Source of the DNA: Caminibacter mediatlanticus TB-2
Lineage (GTDB): Bacteria > Campylobacterota > Campylobacteria > Campylobacterales > Nautiliaceae
Direction of reading: 5' to 3'
NCBI RefSeq assembly: GCF_005843985.1
Contig: NZ_CP040463.1
Coordinates: 280,501 to 344,500, forward strand
Length of the DNA stretch: 64,000 nucleotides
The position numbers and the translations under genes are program-made. The notes under the pieces were generated by a model that made no database searches, was not told the origin of the DNA, and saw only the letters and a list, made by a program, of their open reading frames with translations. Positions 47,824 to 55,889 of the stretch are shown here, piece after piece (position 1 is the first letter of the stretch; every line of letters begins with the position of its first letter).

Positions 47824-48558
47824 ATGAAAAAAATAATATTAATGGGAATATTTTTATTTTTTATAGGATGTAGTAATAAAAATTATATACTTTTCCAGCA
47901 AGACACTAATACTACTGCAATTAAAACTTCTAAAAAACAAAATCAAACAGAAATTGTCTATGAATACAAGATTATGCCAGGTGATATTTTATCTATAACT
48001 ATATATAATCATCCTGAATTAAGTACTGCTTCTAAAGAAGGTGTAAGTGGGATAGAAGTTTATAAAGATGGTACAATAATGCTACCTTTAATAGGAAAAG
48101 TCAAAATTGCTGGACTTACCAAACAAGAAGCCACTCTTAAACTTCAAAAATTATATGCACAATATTTAAAAAAACCTTATGTAAGTGTTAATGTATTAAA
48201 TAAAAAAATTTATGTATTAGGAGAAGTTAAATCTCCTGGTACTGTACCACTAATGGGAGATTATACTAATTTAATTGATGTTATATCTCAAAAAGGTGGT
48301 TTTACAGATATGGCAAGAAGAGATCATATTTTAATAATTAGTGGTGGATTAAAACATCCAGTTATAAAACAAGTTGATTTAACAAAAATTAGTTCTTTAA
48401 ATTATAATAATTTAATTTTAAAACCAAATGATATTGTTTATGTTCAACCTGTAAATATTAAACCTCTTGATGTAAAAGTTCAAGGATATATGCCAATTCT
48501 TAATTTTATAAATACACTTTTTGGTACATTTGCAAATATAAAATATATATCTAAATAG
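47824..48558 (+). CDS. wza: Polysaccharide export outer-membrane lipoprotein (Wza-like)
   Basis: 244 residues. Lipoprotein signal peptide with lipobox FIGC (cysteine 16), a Poly_export domain (YKIMPGDILSITIYNHPELS, then VYKDGTIMLPLIGKVKIAG) and an SLBB-type segment (KIYVLGEVKSPGTVPL). It is shorter than E. coli Wza (about 380), with fewer SLBB repeats. It would form the outer-membrane exit for capsule or exopolysaccharide. With wzc and the PHP phosphatase gene it makes a typical export and control set. Confidence 0.9.
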   Translation: MKKIILMGIFLFFIGCSNKNYILFQQDTNTTAIKTSKKQNQTEIVYEYKIMPGDILSITIYNHPELSTASKEGVSGIEVYKDGTIMLPLIGKVKIAGLTKQEATLKLQKLYAQYLKKPYVSVNVLNKKIYVLGEVKSPGTVPLMGDYTNLIDVISQKGGFTDMARRDHILIISGGLKHPVIKQVDLTKISSLNYNNLILKPNDIVYVQPVNIKPLDVKVQGYMPILNFINTLFGTFANIKYISK

Positions 48559-48567
48559 GGAGAGAGG

Positions 48568-50841
48568 ATGAATGAAATAAATAGAAATGATGTTTTAGAT
48601 ATTAAAGAAGTATTCCAAATAATAAAAAGAAATATTGTCTGGATATTATTTTTTATATTATTATCTGTTGGAGCAGCTTTGGTATATTTATATTTTGCAA
48701 CTCCTATGTATAAAACTTATGGTACTGTAGAGGTTTCAACTGGAAATTCTCAATCTGCTGGAAATGATATTTTAGCTCAGGCATTAAATTTAGATGTGAT
48801 GGGACCTAATGCTATAAATACTGAAATGCAAATTTTAAAATCAAGAAGAATGATTGAGAGGGTATTAAATCACATTAATTTTACAAGAAGATATTTTATT
48901 ATAAAGAATTTTAAAACAAAAGAAGTTTTAGAAAAATCTTCTCCAATAATAATTAAAGTTTTTAATGGAGAAAATATTGTTTTAACAATTAAACCATTAA
49001 ATCAAAGACAGTTTAAATTGTTAAAATATAATAACATAGACATAGACAAAATTTTTGAATTTAATAATACAATTAAGTTAAATAATATTAAATTTGAAAT
49101 AATTAAAAAATCTCCGTTAGATTTAGATAGTAAATATAAAATATTAAATCTAAATAAAGTAAAAGTAGCTGATGCATTGAAAAATAAAGTAAATGTTTCT
49201 TTATTGGCTCAAAAATCAAGTATTTTAAAAGTAGAATATAGCGATAATATACCTAGTAGAGCTGCTAATTTTATTAATACACTACTTAATGTTTATATTC
49301 AAGAAAGTATTCAAAATAAAACAAAACAGGCAAACCAAACGTTAGAATTTATAGATAAGCAATTAAAAATTATCTCAAAGAAATTAGCAGAGTCTGAGCT
49401 TGCACTTGAAAATTATAAAAAAACTCATAAAATTGTAGATTTAACAACAGAAGCTCAAAATATTTTAATGAAACTAAATGATTTAGAAACTCAATATAAT
49501 AGTTTAAAATTAAAAGAAAATTTAATTAAATTTATAGAAGATAAAATAAAAAATGGGAGTGATATTTCTATTATTTCAGCAAATATTTTAGATGATAAAG
49601 TTTTAAGTGAGTTAATTTCTCAATTACAACAATTAATATTAAAAAAACAAAATTTACTTTTAGAATATACTGAAAAGTATCCAGAAGTTGTAAGTGTTAA
49701 TAATCAAATAAAAACTATTAATCAAATGATTCTAAATAGAATTCAAAATTTAAAAAGTGTAATTGAATCAAATAAAAAAACATTAGAGAATATGATTTTA
49801 AATTATGAAAATATGCTTTCAAATATGCCTCAAAATGAAAGAAAACTTATTGATTTACAAAGAGTCTATCAAGTTAATGAAAAAATATATTCATATTTGC
49901 TTGAAAAAAGAGCTGCAACAGCTCTTGCAAAATCAAGTATTATTAGTAATAATAGAATTATAGATTCTGCATTAATTCCAAATTCTCCTTATAAGCCTAA
50001 AAAAATAAGATTAATAATAATTGCAATTATTGTTGGCTTATTTATTGGGCTTGCTTTTATTTATATAAAAGAATTGTTTAATGATAAAATTAGAAGTATT
50101 GAAGATATAGAAAAAGAAACAGATGCTCCTATAGTTGGAACAGTTCCTCATTTTAAAAAAACAAATATAATATTAAAAGTTTTTGAATCTCCAAAATCTT
50201 CAATTGCAGAAGCTTTTAGAACAATAAGAACAAATATTAGATTTTTATCAAAAGATGCAAGATTAATAACTGTAACTTCAACTGTCCCAAATGAAGGTAA
50301 AACTACTCTTTCTTCTAATTTAGCAAGTATATATTCATTAGCTAAGAAAAAGACAGTTGTGGTTAATTTAGATATGAGAAAACCAACGCTGCATACAGTT
50401 TTTAATGTCCCAAATGATGTGGGTGTGAGTAATATTTTATCTGGTGAAGTTGAAGTAGATAAAGCAATTAAAAAGACAAAATTTTCTAATTTAGATGTTA
50501 TTACCTCAGGACCAATTCCTCCAAATCCTGGGGAATTAATTCAAAATGAAGAAATGGATAAAATGATTAATTATTTAAAAAATAATTATGATATTATAAT
50601 TTTTGATACTCCACCTGTAGGACTTGTTGTAGATGCCATATCAGTTTTAACAAAAGCAGATGTAAATTTATATATTTTTAGAGCAAATTATTCTAAAAAA
50701 GAATTTATCAAAACATTAAATGATTTAAAGAATAATAAGAAGATACCTGGACTTGGTATTGTGCTAAATGATGTAAAAGATAAAAGTGTTTATGGATATG
50801 GATACGGATATGGATACGGATATTATACGGATAAAAAATGA
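48568..50841 (+). CDS. wzc: Wzc-type tyrosine autokinase and chain-length regulator
   Basis: 757 residues. An N-terminal Wzz domain with membrane helix at about 22-43, a long periplasmic coiled coil (roughly 250-430), a second membrane helix near 475-495 and a cytoplasmic BY-kinase domain. Walker A has lysine K578 (PNEGKTT), Walker A' is VVNLDMRKP (597-605), and Walker B FDTPP is at 679-683. The C-terminus from residue 742 is a tyrosine cluster of alternating Y and G with seven tyrosines, coded by a near-perfect hexamer repeat. Cycles of autophosphorylation here control polymer length with Wza. It overlaps the phosphatase gene by 4 bases. Confidence 0.93.
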   Translation: MNEINRNDVLDIKEVFQIIKRNIVWILFFILLSVGAALVYLYFATPMYKTYGTVEVSTGNSQSAGNDILAQALNLDVMGPNAINTEMQILKSRRMIERVLNHINFTRRYFIIKNFKTKEVLEKSSPIIIKVFNGENIVLTIKPLNQRQFKLLKYNNIDIDKIFEFNNTIKLNNIKFEIIKKSPLDLDSKYKILNLNKVKVADALKNKVNVSLLAQKSSILKVEYSDNIPSRAANFINTLLNVYIQESIQNKTKQANQTLEFIDKQLKIISKKLAESELALENYKKTHKIVDLTTEAQNILMKLNDLETQYNSLKLKENLIKFIEDKIKNGSDISIISANILDDKVLSELISQLQQLILKKQNLLLEYTEKYPEVVSVNNQIKTINQMILNRIQNLKSVIESNKKTLENMILNYENMLSNMPQNERKLIDLQRVYQVNEKIYSYLLEKRAATALAKSSIISNNRIIDSALIPNSPYKPKKIRLIIIAIIVGLFIGLAFIYIKELFNDKIRSIEDIEKETDAPIVGTVPHFKKTNIILKVFESPKSSIAEAFRTIRTNIRFLSKDARLITVTSTVPNEGKTTLSSNLASIYSLAKKKTVVVNLDMRKPTLHTVFNVPNDVGVSNILSGEVEVDKAIKKTKFSNLDVITSGPIPPNPGELIQNEEMDKMINYLKNNYDIIIFDTPPVGLVVDAISVLTKADVNLYIFRANYSKKEFIKTLNDLKNNKKIPGLGIVLNDVKDKSVYGYGYGYGYGYYTDKK

Positions 50842-51548
50842 TTTTTTTTAAAAAAATCAAAAAAATTGAATTAAAAACAGATATTCACTCTCATCTATTA
50901 CCTGGAATTGATGATGGAGTTAAAACAATAGATGAGAGTTTGTTGCTTATTAAAGAATATATTAATCTTGGATATAAAAAACTAATTATAACTCCTCATG
51001 TGATGTATGATTCTTATAATAATTCTACTGATTTAATTTTGGAAAAAATAAATTATTTAAAAAATGAATGCTTTAAAAACAATTTAAATATAGAACTTGA
51101 AGTAAGTGCAGAATATAATTTTGATGAGGAGTTTGTTGAGAGAATAGAAAAAAATGATTTATTGCCAATTAACAAGAAATATATTTTGTTTGAATTTTCG
51201 TTTTATCAAAAACCAGTAAATTATGAGAATATAATTTTTAAACTTAAATCAAAGGGATATATTCCAATATTAGCTCACCCTGAGAGATATAGATATTTTG
51301 ATTTAGAAGATTTCAAAAGTTTAAAAGAATTAGAAGTAATGTTCCAATGTAATATTATATCATCAATAGGTTTTTATGGTAAAACTCCGCAAAAAAAATT
51401 TAAAGAATTAGCTAAAAATAAAATGATAGACTTTTTAGGAAGTGATGTACATTCTTTTAACTATATGGAAGCTCTTAAAATATCTTTCAATTCATCTTCT
51501 TTTAATAGACTTGTTAGTAATCTGCATATAAAAAATTCTTATTTATAA
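50838..51548 (+). CDS. PHP-type tyrosine-protein phosphatase (CpsB/CapC/YwqE-like)
   Basis: 236 residues. PHP metal motifs: DIHSHLLPGIDDG (H17, H19 and the DD pair), ITPHVM, the glutamate in SAEYNFDEE, LAHPERYRYF and SDVHSF. This class dephosphorylates the tyrosine cluster of Wzc-type kinases, a pairing best known in Firmicutes; low-molecular-weight Wzb is more usual in enterobacteria. It lies directly behind wzc with ATGA overlap, which strongly supports the role. It is the last gene before the efflux operon. Confidence 0.9.
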   Translation: MIFFKKIKKIELKTDIHSHLLPGIDDGVKTIDESLLLIKEYINLGYKKLIITPHVMYDSYNNSTDLILEKINYLKNECFKNNLNIELEVSAEYNFDEEFVERIEKNDLLPINKKYILFEFSFYQKPVNYENIIFKLKSKGYIPILAHPERYRYFDLEDFKSLKELEVMFQCNIISSIGFYGKTPQKKFKELAKNKMIDFLGSDVHSFNYMEALKISFNSSSFNRLVSNLHIKNSYL

Positions 51549-51550
51549 TA

Positions 51551-51579
51551 TTGACATATCAACATTTTTGATTTATAAT
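51551..51579 (+). promoter_or_regulatory. Consensus sigma-70 promoter of the efflux operon
   Basis: TTGACA at 51551-51556, a 17-base spacer and TATAAT at 51574-51579: a perfect match to both consensus boxes. It lies in the 50-base gap between the phosphatase stop and the efflux gene start at 51599. The leader would be only about a dozen bases, with AAAAAGGA as ribosome-binding site. No obvious operator palindrome overlaps it. Confidence 0.8.
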
Positions 51580-51598
51580 TTTCTAAAAAAGGATTATT

Positions 51599-52726
51599 TT
51601 GAAAAAGAAAATTGCTATTGTTGTATTTATTATTTTAATTGTTATCTCTATAATTGGATTATATAAGTATTATGTTTTTAATAAAAACTACGCTTCAAGC
51701 AATGCTGTGTTTGTAAAATCTGACTCTTTAACATTTCTTTCATTTAAATTACCAGGAAAAATAGAAAAAATTTATGTAAATGAAGGTGATAATGTAAAAA
51801 AAGGAGAGTTACTTGCAAAACTTGATACTAAAAATTTAGAAATTCAAAAAAAAGAATTAGAGTTTAATATAAATGCTCTTGCTAAAAATATTGAAGCTTT
51901 GAGTTTGCAAAAAGAAAAACTTAAAAAAGATATAAATACAAATTTAAAAATTAATGCTATTGAATTAGCTAAATTACAAGATACAATAAAAGCAAAAGCA
52001 TTTGGAATTGATGCTAAAATATATAAGCGTAATAAATTAAAAAATGATTATTTAAGATTTGAGAGACTTTTTAAAGAAAATAAAATTTCAAGAGAAAAGT
52101 ATGAAACTATAAAAACAGCTTTTCTTGCTTTAAAAGATGAAATTAATGCTGATAAAAGTATGCTTGATTCTTTAATTAAAAATAAAAAACTTTTAATGCA
52201 AAAAAGAGAATTAATACTTAATTCAAAAAAAGAGATTGAAAGATTAAAAAAAACAATAGAATCTTCACAACAAAAACTACAAGCATTAAATGAAAAACTT
52301 GCTTTAATCAATCAAAATATCAAAGATAGTTATCTTTACGCTCCATTTAGTGGAAAAATAGCTAAGAAGTTTGCAAATAATAATGAAGTAATTGGTGCAG
52401 GTATGAAAGTTTTAAGTTTAGTTAATTTAAATAATTTATATGTTTTAGATTTACTTGAAGAGACTAAAATGAAAGGAATAGGAAAAGGTTGTGATGTAAA
52501 AATTCATATTGATGCATTAAATAAAGATTTTGATGGGTATATTGAAAAAATCCTTCCAGCCAGTGCAGCAACTTTTGCCTTAGTTCCAAGAGACATAAGT
52601 AGCGGAGAATTTACAAAACTTGCTCAAAGGTTTTATGTAAGAATAAGATTTAAAAAAATCCCTAAAAATGTATTAGTTGGAATGAGCGGAGAAGTTGTTA
52701 TAAAAAAATGTAAAATGGAAAATTGA
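51599..52726 (+). CDS. HlyD/EmrA-family membrane fusion protein
   Basis: 375 residues, TTG start supported by AAAAAGGA. One N-terminal membrane helix (residues 5-23), a first lipoyl half-motif (PGKIEKIYVNEGDNVKKGELL), a long coiled-coil hairpin rich in lysine and leucine (about 85-235), the second lipoyl half (SGKIAKKFANNNEVIGAG) and a beta-barrel domain. It links an inner-membrane pump to a TolC-type channel. The nearest matching pump is the DHA2-type MFS gene 336 bases on, with a four-helix-bundle gene wedged between. Its last residues and stop are made of heptamer repeats. Confidence 0.87.
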   Translation: MKKKIAIVVFIILIVISIIGLYKYYVFNKNYASSNAVFVKSDSLTFLSFKLPGKIEKIYVNEGDNVKKGELLAKLDTKNLEIQKKELEFNINALAKNIEALSLQKEKLKKDINTNLKINAIELAKLQDTIKAKAFGIDAKIYKRNKLKNDYLRFERLFKENKISREKYETIKTAFLALKDEINADKSMLDSLIKNKKLLMQKRELILNSKKEIERLKKTIESSQQKLQALNEKLALINQNIKDSYLYAPFSGKIAKKFANNNEVIGAGMKVLSLVNLNNLYVLDLLEETKMKGIGKGCDVKIHIDALNKDFDGYIEKILPASAATFALVPRDISSGEFTKLAQRFYVRIRFKKIPKNVLVGMSGEVVIKKCKMEN

Positions 52727-52744
52727 AAATGGAAAATGAAAATG
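52704..52744 (+). repeat. Heptamer array 10, left arm of four-helix-bundle cassette B
   Basis: Units AAAAATG, TAAAATG, GAAAATT, GAAAATG, GAAAATG and a final AAAATG. It covers the last codons and stop of the hlyD gene and the start codon of the four-helix-bundle gene. Its 28 bases 52711-52738 match the reverse complement of 53083-53110 at 24 positions. Confidence 0.85.
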
Positions 52745-53073
52745 TAATTTTAGATAAAAGTTACAATTTTGCTTTAAGAATAATAAAAGTTTATAAATTT
52801 CTAAATACTCAAAAAAAATTTATTTTATCTAAACAACTTTTAAGAAGTGGTACAAGTATAGGGGCAAATATTACAGAGGCCCAAGAAGCTATATCTAAAA
52901 AAGATTTTAAAAATAAAATGTTTATTGCTTTAAAAGAAGCAGCAGAGAGTAGATATTGGGTTAAATTGTTAAAAGATAGTGAATATTTAACTCAAAAACA
53001 AGCAAAAAGTTTATTAGATGATTTAGAAGAAATTATAAAAATACTCTCAAAGATTGTAAAAAATGCAAACTAA
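52729..53073 (+). CDS. Four-helix-bundle protein B (S23/Avd-like, TIGR02436 type)
   Basis: 114 residues from the ATG at 52729; a TTG at 52723 overlapping the hlyD stop is an alternative. Family segments are SYNFALRIIKVYKFL, LSKQLLRSGTSIGANITEAQ, KKDFKNKM and KEAAESRYWVKLL, in the same order as copy A (13443-13811). Roughly half of all positions are identical between the two. It has no signal peptide and no link to efflux. Relatives occur in 23S rRNA intervening sequences and the fold is shared with retroelement Avd. It is bracketed by inverted heptamer arrays and interrupts an EmrA-EmrB-like pair. Role unknown. Confidence 0.87.
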   Translation: MENENVILDKSYNFALRIIKVYKFLNTQKKFILSKQLLRSGTSIGANITEAQEAISKKDFKNKMFIALKEAAESRYWVKLLKDSEYLTQKQAKSLLDDLEEIIKILSKIVKNAN

Positions 53074-54568
53074 ATCATTTTCCATTTTACATTTTACATT
53101 GTCCATTTTATTAGTGATAACAGGTGCTTTTATGGCTGTTTTGGATACAACAGTTGTAGATATAATTGTCCCTCGTCTAAAAGGACCTCTTTCAACTGAT
53201 ATTTATGGAGTCCAATGGGTAATAACAGCATATATGATAGCAGCAGCAGTTGGGCTTTTAGTTGTTGAGTGGTTAATTAAAAAGTATGGAAGTACTAAAA
53301 TATATTTAATAGGTGTTGCCGTATTTACTCTTGCTTCTTTTATGTGTGGGATTTCAAATTCACTTGTAGAGATTATAACAGCAAGGGTTATTCAAGGATT
53401 CGCAGAAGCGTTAGTTATGGTAACAGCCCAAGCTATTATTTTTAGTCTTTTCCCTCCTGAGAAAAGAGGAATAGCAATGGGAATTTTTGCTCTTGGAGTT
53501 GCATTTGCCCCAGCTGTTGGACCAACTCTTGGAGGGTATTTGACTGAGTGGTTTTCTTGGAGGGCTGTATTTTTTGTAAATGTGCCGATTGGAATTATTT
53601 TAGTCATTTTTGGAAGTTTGCTTTTACCAGATATTGGAGAGAGAAAACCTTATAAACTAAATATAATCTCTTTAATATTCCTTACAATTTTTACCGTAGC
53701 CCTTCTTATAATGCTCTCAAAAGGTCAACAATATGGATGGTTTAGTAGCGATTTTATCGTATATTTAGCATTTATAAGTTGGTTTGGATTTTTATTTTTT
53801 GTAATAAATGAATATTTTAGCAAAAATAAACTATTTGATTATTCTTTATTCAAAAACTATTACTATACTATTGGAATTTTAGTTTATTTTATTTTGCTTG
53901 GATTTTCAATGTATCAATATTTTTATTTAATTCCAATTTATTACGAGCAATTAAAAGGCCTTCCTTCAATTCAAACAGGACTTGGGGTTTTAGGATTTGG
54001 AATTTGGATAGGAGTTTTTAGTTTAATTGCAGGAGTCCTTAGTGATAAATTTTCACCAATTCCTGTTTTAATAATAGGTGCTTTGATTTATTTATATGCA
54101 GGATATTTTCTTTTTCCTACTTTAAATTACTACACTCCTTTTTATGAAGCAGTTTTAAAAACAATGCCATTTGGAATTGCAATGGGACTTTTTTTTGCAC
54201 CTATTACTGTTTTAGTTATGAATAATTCAAATGGAAAAATCGAACAAGGCATTATGACAATGGATTATGTTAGATTTATTGGAGGAAGTTTTGGGACAGC
54301 AATAGCAACTAATAATTTAGTTTTTTATAAAAATAAAGAGTTTGATGGAATGGTTACTTTACAAGAGTTTCATATAGTAAATGATTTTTTACAAACAATT
54401 GAAAAATTTTTTGGAATAGCTGGAAGGGAAGTTTTTAGAATGTATGAAGAGTTTATGAGTTTTAATTATGGATTTAAGTATGTATGGCTTAATGCTGCAT
54501 TTTGGGGGCTTATTGGTAGTTTATTTATTTTTGCTTTATTATTTAAAAGGAGAAACAATGAAAATTAA
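53063..54568 (+). CDS. DHA2-family MFS efflux transporter (EmrB-like)
   Basis: 501 residues, fourteen predicted membrane helices. The first helix ends in AVLDTTVVDIIVPRL, and the motif C-like GVAFAPAVGPTLGGYLTEW is typical of DHA2 drug/H+ antiporters. With the HlyD-type protein and the TolC-type channel it can form a tripartite pump. The start at 53063 lies inside the four-helix gene. The codons for residues 5-16, before and into helix 1, are the right-hand heptamer array, so the N-terminus has been rebuilt by repeats. Substrate unknown. Confidence 0.88.
   Translation: MQTKSFSILHFTLSILLVITGAFMAVLDTTVVDIIVPRLKGPLSTDIYGVQWVITAYMIAAAVGLLVVEWLIKKYGSTKIYLIGVAVFTLASFMCGISNSLVEIITARVIQGFAEALVMVTAQAIIFSLFPPEKRGIAMGIFALGVAFAPAVGPTLGGYLTEWFSWRAVFFVNVPIGIILVIFGSLLLPDIGERKPYKLNIISLIFLTIFTVALLIMLSKGQQYGWFSSDFIVYLAFISWFGFLFFVINEYFSKNKLFDYSLFKNYYYTIGILVYFILLGFSMYQYFYLIPIYYEQLKGLPSIQTGLGVLGFGIWIGVFSLIAGVLSDKFSPIPVLIIGALIYLYAGYFLFPTLNYYTPFYEAVLKTMPFGIAMGLFFAPITVLVMNNSNGKIEQGIMTMDYVRFIGGSFGTAIATNNLVFYKNKEFDGMVTLQEFHIVNDFLQTIEKFFGIAGREVFRMYEEFMSFNYGFKYVWLNAAFWGLIGSLFIFALLFKRRNNEN
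53076..53110 (+). repeat. Heptamer array 10, right arm of four-helix-bundle cassette B
   Basis: Five exact-register units: CATTTTC, CATTTTA, CATTTTA, CATTGTC, CATTTTA, the reverse complement type of the left arm at 52704-52744. It encodes the start of the first membrane helix of the MFS protein. CATTGTC is the reverse complement of GACAATG, a unit in the galE array 45 kb away. Confidence 0.85.
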
Positions 54569-55889
54569 AAATGAAAAGTGTAAAATGAAAAATTTAGGAA
54601 AAGTATTTTTATTATTACCTTTATTTTTAAGTGCTGAGAGTTTTAGCGATATTCAAAAAGATGTTATAAATTCACTAACTTATAAAATGGCAAAAGAGAA
54701 GATAAAAATTTTTAAAAAGAAATTAGAAATTGTTAAATCAAAGAATTATGGTAGTGTAGATGTAAAATATTCATATGCTCATCTTTTTAATCAGCCTATT
54801 TTAAAAATGAATACTATGCAACCTGTTGCAGTCAATCCTGTGACAAATTTATTAATTTATAAAGAAATATACACAGAATTTCCAGCAGGACCTCAAAATA
54901 TCTATTCGTTTGAAGCAATCTATTCTTACCCAATATTTACTGGGTTTGCAATTTCAAATAATATTAAAAAATCAAAACTTGAACTAATAAAAACAAAATT
55001 AGAAGCTAAAAATGTAAAAAGAGTTTTAATTTTAAAAGCAGCAGAACTTTATTCTAATATTTATGCATTAAATAAGCAAATAAAAGCTCTAAAAGTAGCT
55101 AAAAATTCACTTCTTGATGCAAAAAATCAAGTAGAGAGTTTATATAAAGAAGGACTTACTGCAAAATCAAATGTTGATATCATTAATGCAAAATATTATG
55201 AGCTTTTAGCAAAAATAAAAGAAGTTAAATCTCAAAAAAATCGATTATTAAATATGCTAAGTTTTCTTTTGAATAAAAAAATAACTAATATTGATGGAAT
55301 TAATTTAAATCAAAAACTTCCAAAGCCAAATTTTGAAAAAAGGGTTGATGTAAAAGCTTTAAAAACAGCACTTAATATTTCTAATAAAGATATAAAGCTT
55401 GCAAAATCTCTTCTTTATCCAAAAGTTGGATTACAAATAGGATTAAAAAAAGAGGCTCAAAATCTATTTCTTACAAAAAACGATTATCAAAATATAGACC
55501 GCTCGTTTGTTGGAGTTGGGATTGAGTGGAGTTTTGATTTAGGCAAAAAATCTCAAATAGAAATGGCAAAAATAGCTAAAAATATTGCACTTACAAATTA
55601 TCATAACTATTTAAATCAAATAAAAACAGAGTATCAAAATGATTTAGATACTCTAAATGCACTTAAATATCAGTTAAAATCAGCAATTGCTGAGGTAAGT
55701 GCAAGAAAAAGTTATTATGAGGAAATAAAAGCTAAATTTAATCAAGGACTTGTTGATAGTGTGAAATTAAAAGATGCAATTAGTAATTTAGCTATTGCAA
55801 GGGCAAAAAGAGATTATATAAAATCTCAAATTTTCTTTATTAAAACAAAACTTATTTTAAATTCAGGAGTAAGTGATGCAAATAATTAA
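54558..55889 (+). CDS. TolC-like outer-membrane efflux channel
   Basis: 443 residues from the ATG at 54558, chosen because AAGGAG (54547-54552) precedes it. A longer frame from 54468 lies inside the MFS gene. A signal peptide (LGKVFLLLPLFLSAES) follows an unusual lysine/asparagine-rich prefix coded by a heptamer array. Two OEP repeats with long helices follow, including the GLVDSVKLKDAISNLAIA segment near the end. It provides the outer-membrane duct for the MFS pump upstream, the ABC exporter downstream, or both. It overlaps the upstream gene by 11 bases and the next by 14. Confidence 0.85.
   Translation: MKIKNEKCKMKNLGKVFLLLPLFLSAESFSDIQKDVINSLTYKMAKEKIKIFKKKLEIVKSKNYGSVDVKYSYAHLFNQPILKMNTMQPVAVNPVTNLLIYKEIYTEFPAGPQNIYSFEAIYSYPIFTGFAISNNIKKSKLELIKTKLEAKNVKRVLILKAAELYSNIYALNKQIKALKVAKNSLLDAKNQVESLYKEGLTAKSNVDIINAKYYELLAKIKEVKSQKNRLLNMLSFLLNKKITNIDGINLNQKLPKPNFEKRVDVKALKTALNISNKDIKLAKSLLYPKVGLQIGLKKEAQNLFLTKNDYQNIDRSFVGVGIEWSFDLGKKSQIEMAKIAKNIALTNYHNYLNQIKTEYQNDLDTLNALKYQLKSAIAEVSARKSYYEEIKAKFNQGLVDSVKLKDAISNLAIARAKRDYIKSQIFFIKTKLILNSGVSDANN
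54561..54595 (+). repeat. Heptamer array 11 at the start of the TolC-like gene
   Basis: Five units: AAAATTA, AAAATGA, AAAGTGT, AAAATGA, AAAATTT. It starts at the second codon of the gene, also covers the stop of the MFS gene, and adds about ten charged residues ahead of the signal peptide's hydrophobic core. Confidence 0.8.

Noticed and set aside
13443-53073. Diversity-generating retroelement suggested by the Avd-like fold
   Set aside because: No reverse transcriptase, template repeat or variable repeat with adenine-biased changes is visible anywhere in the window.
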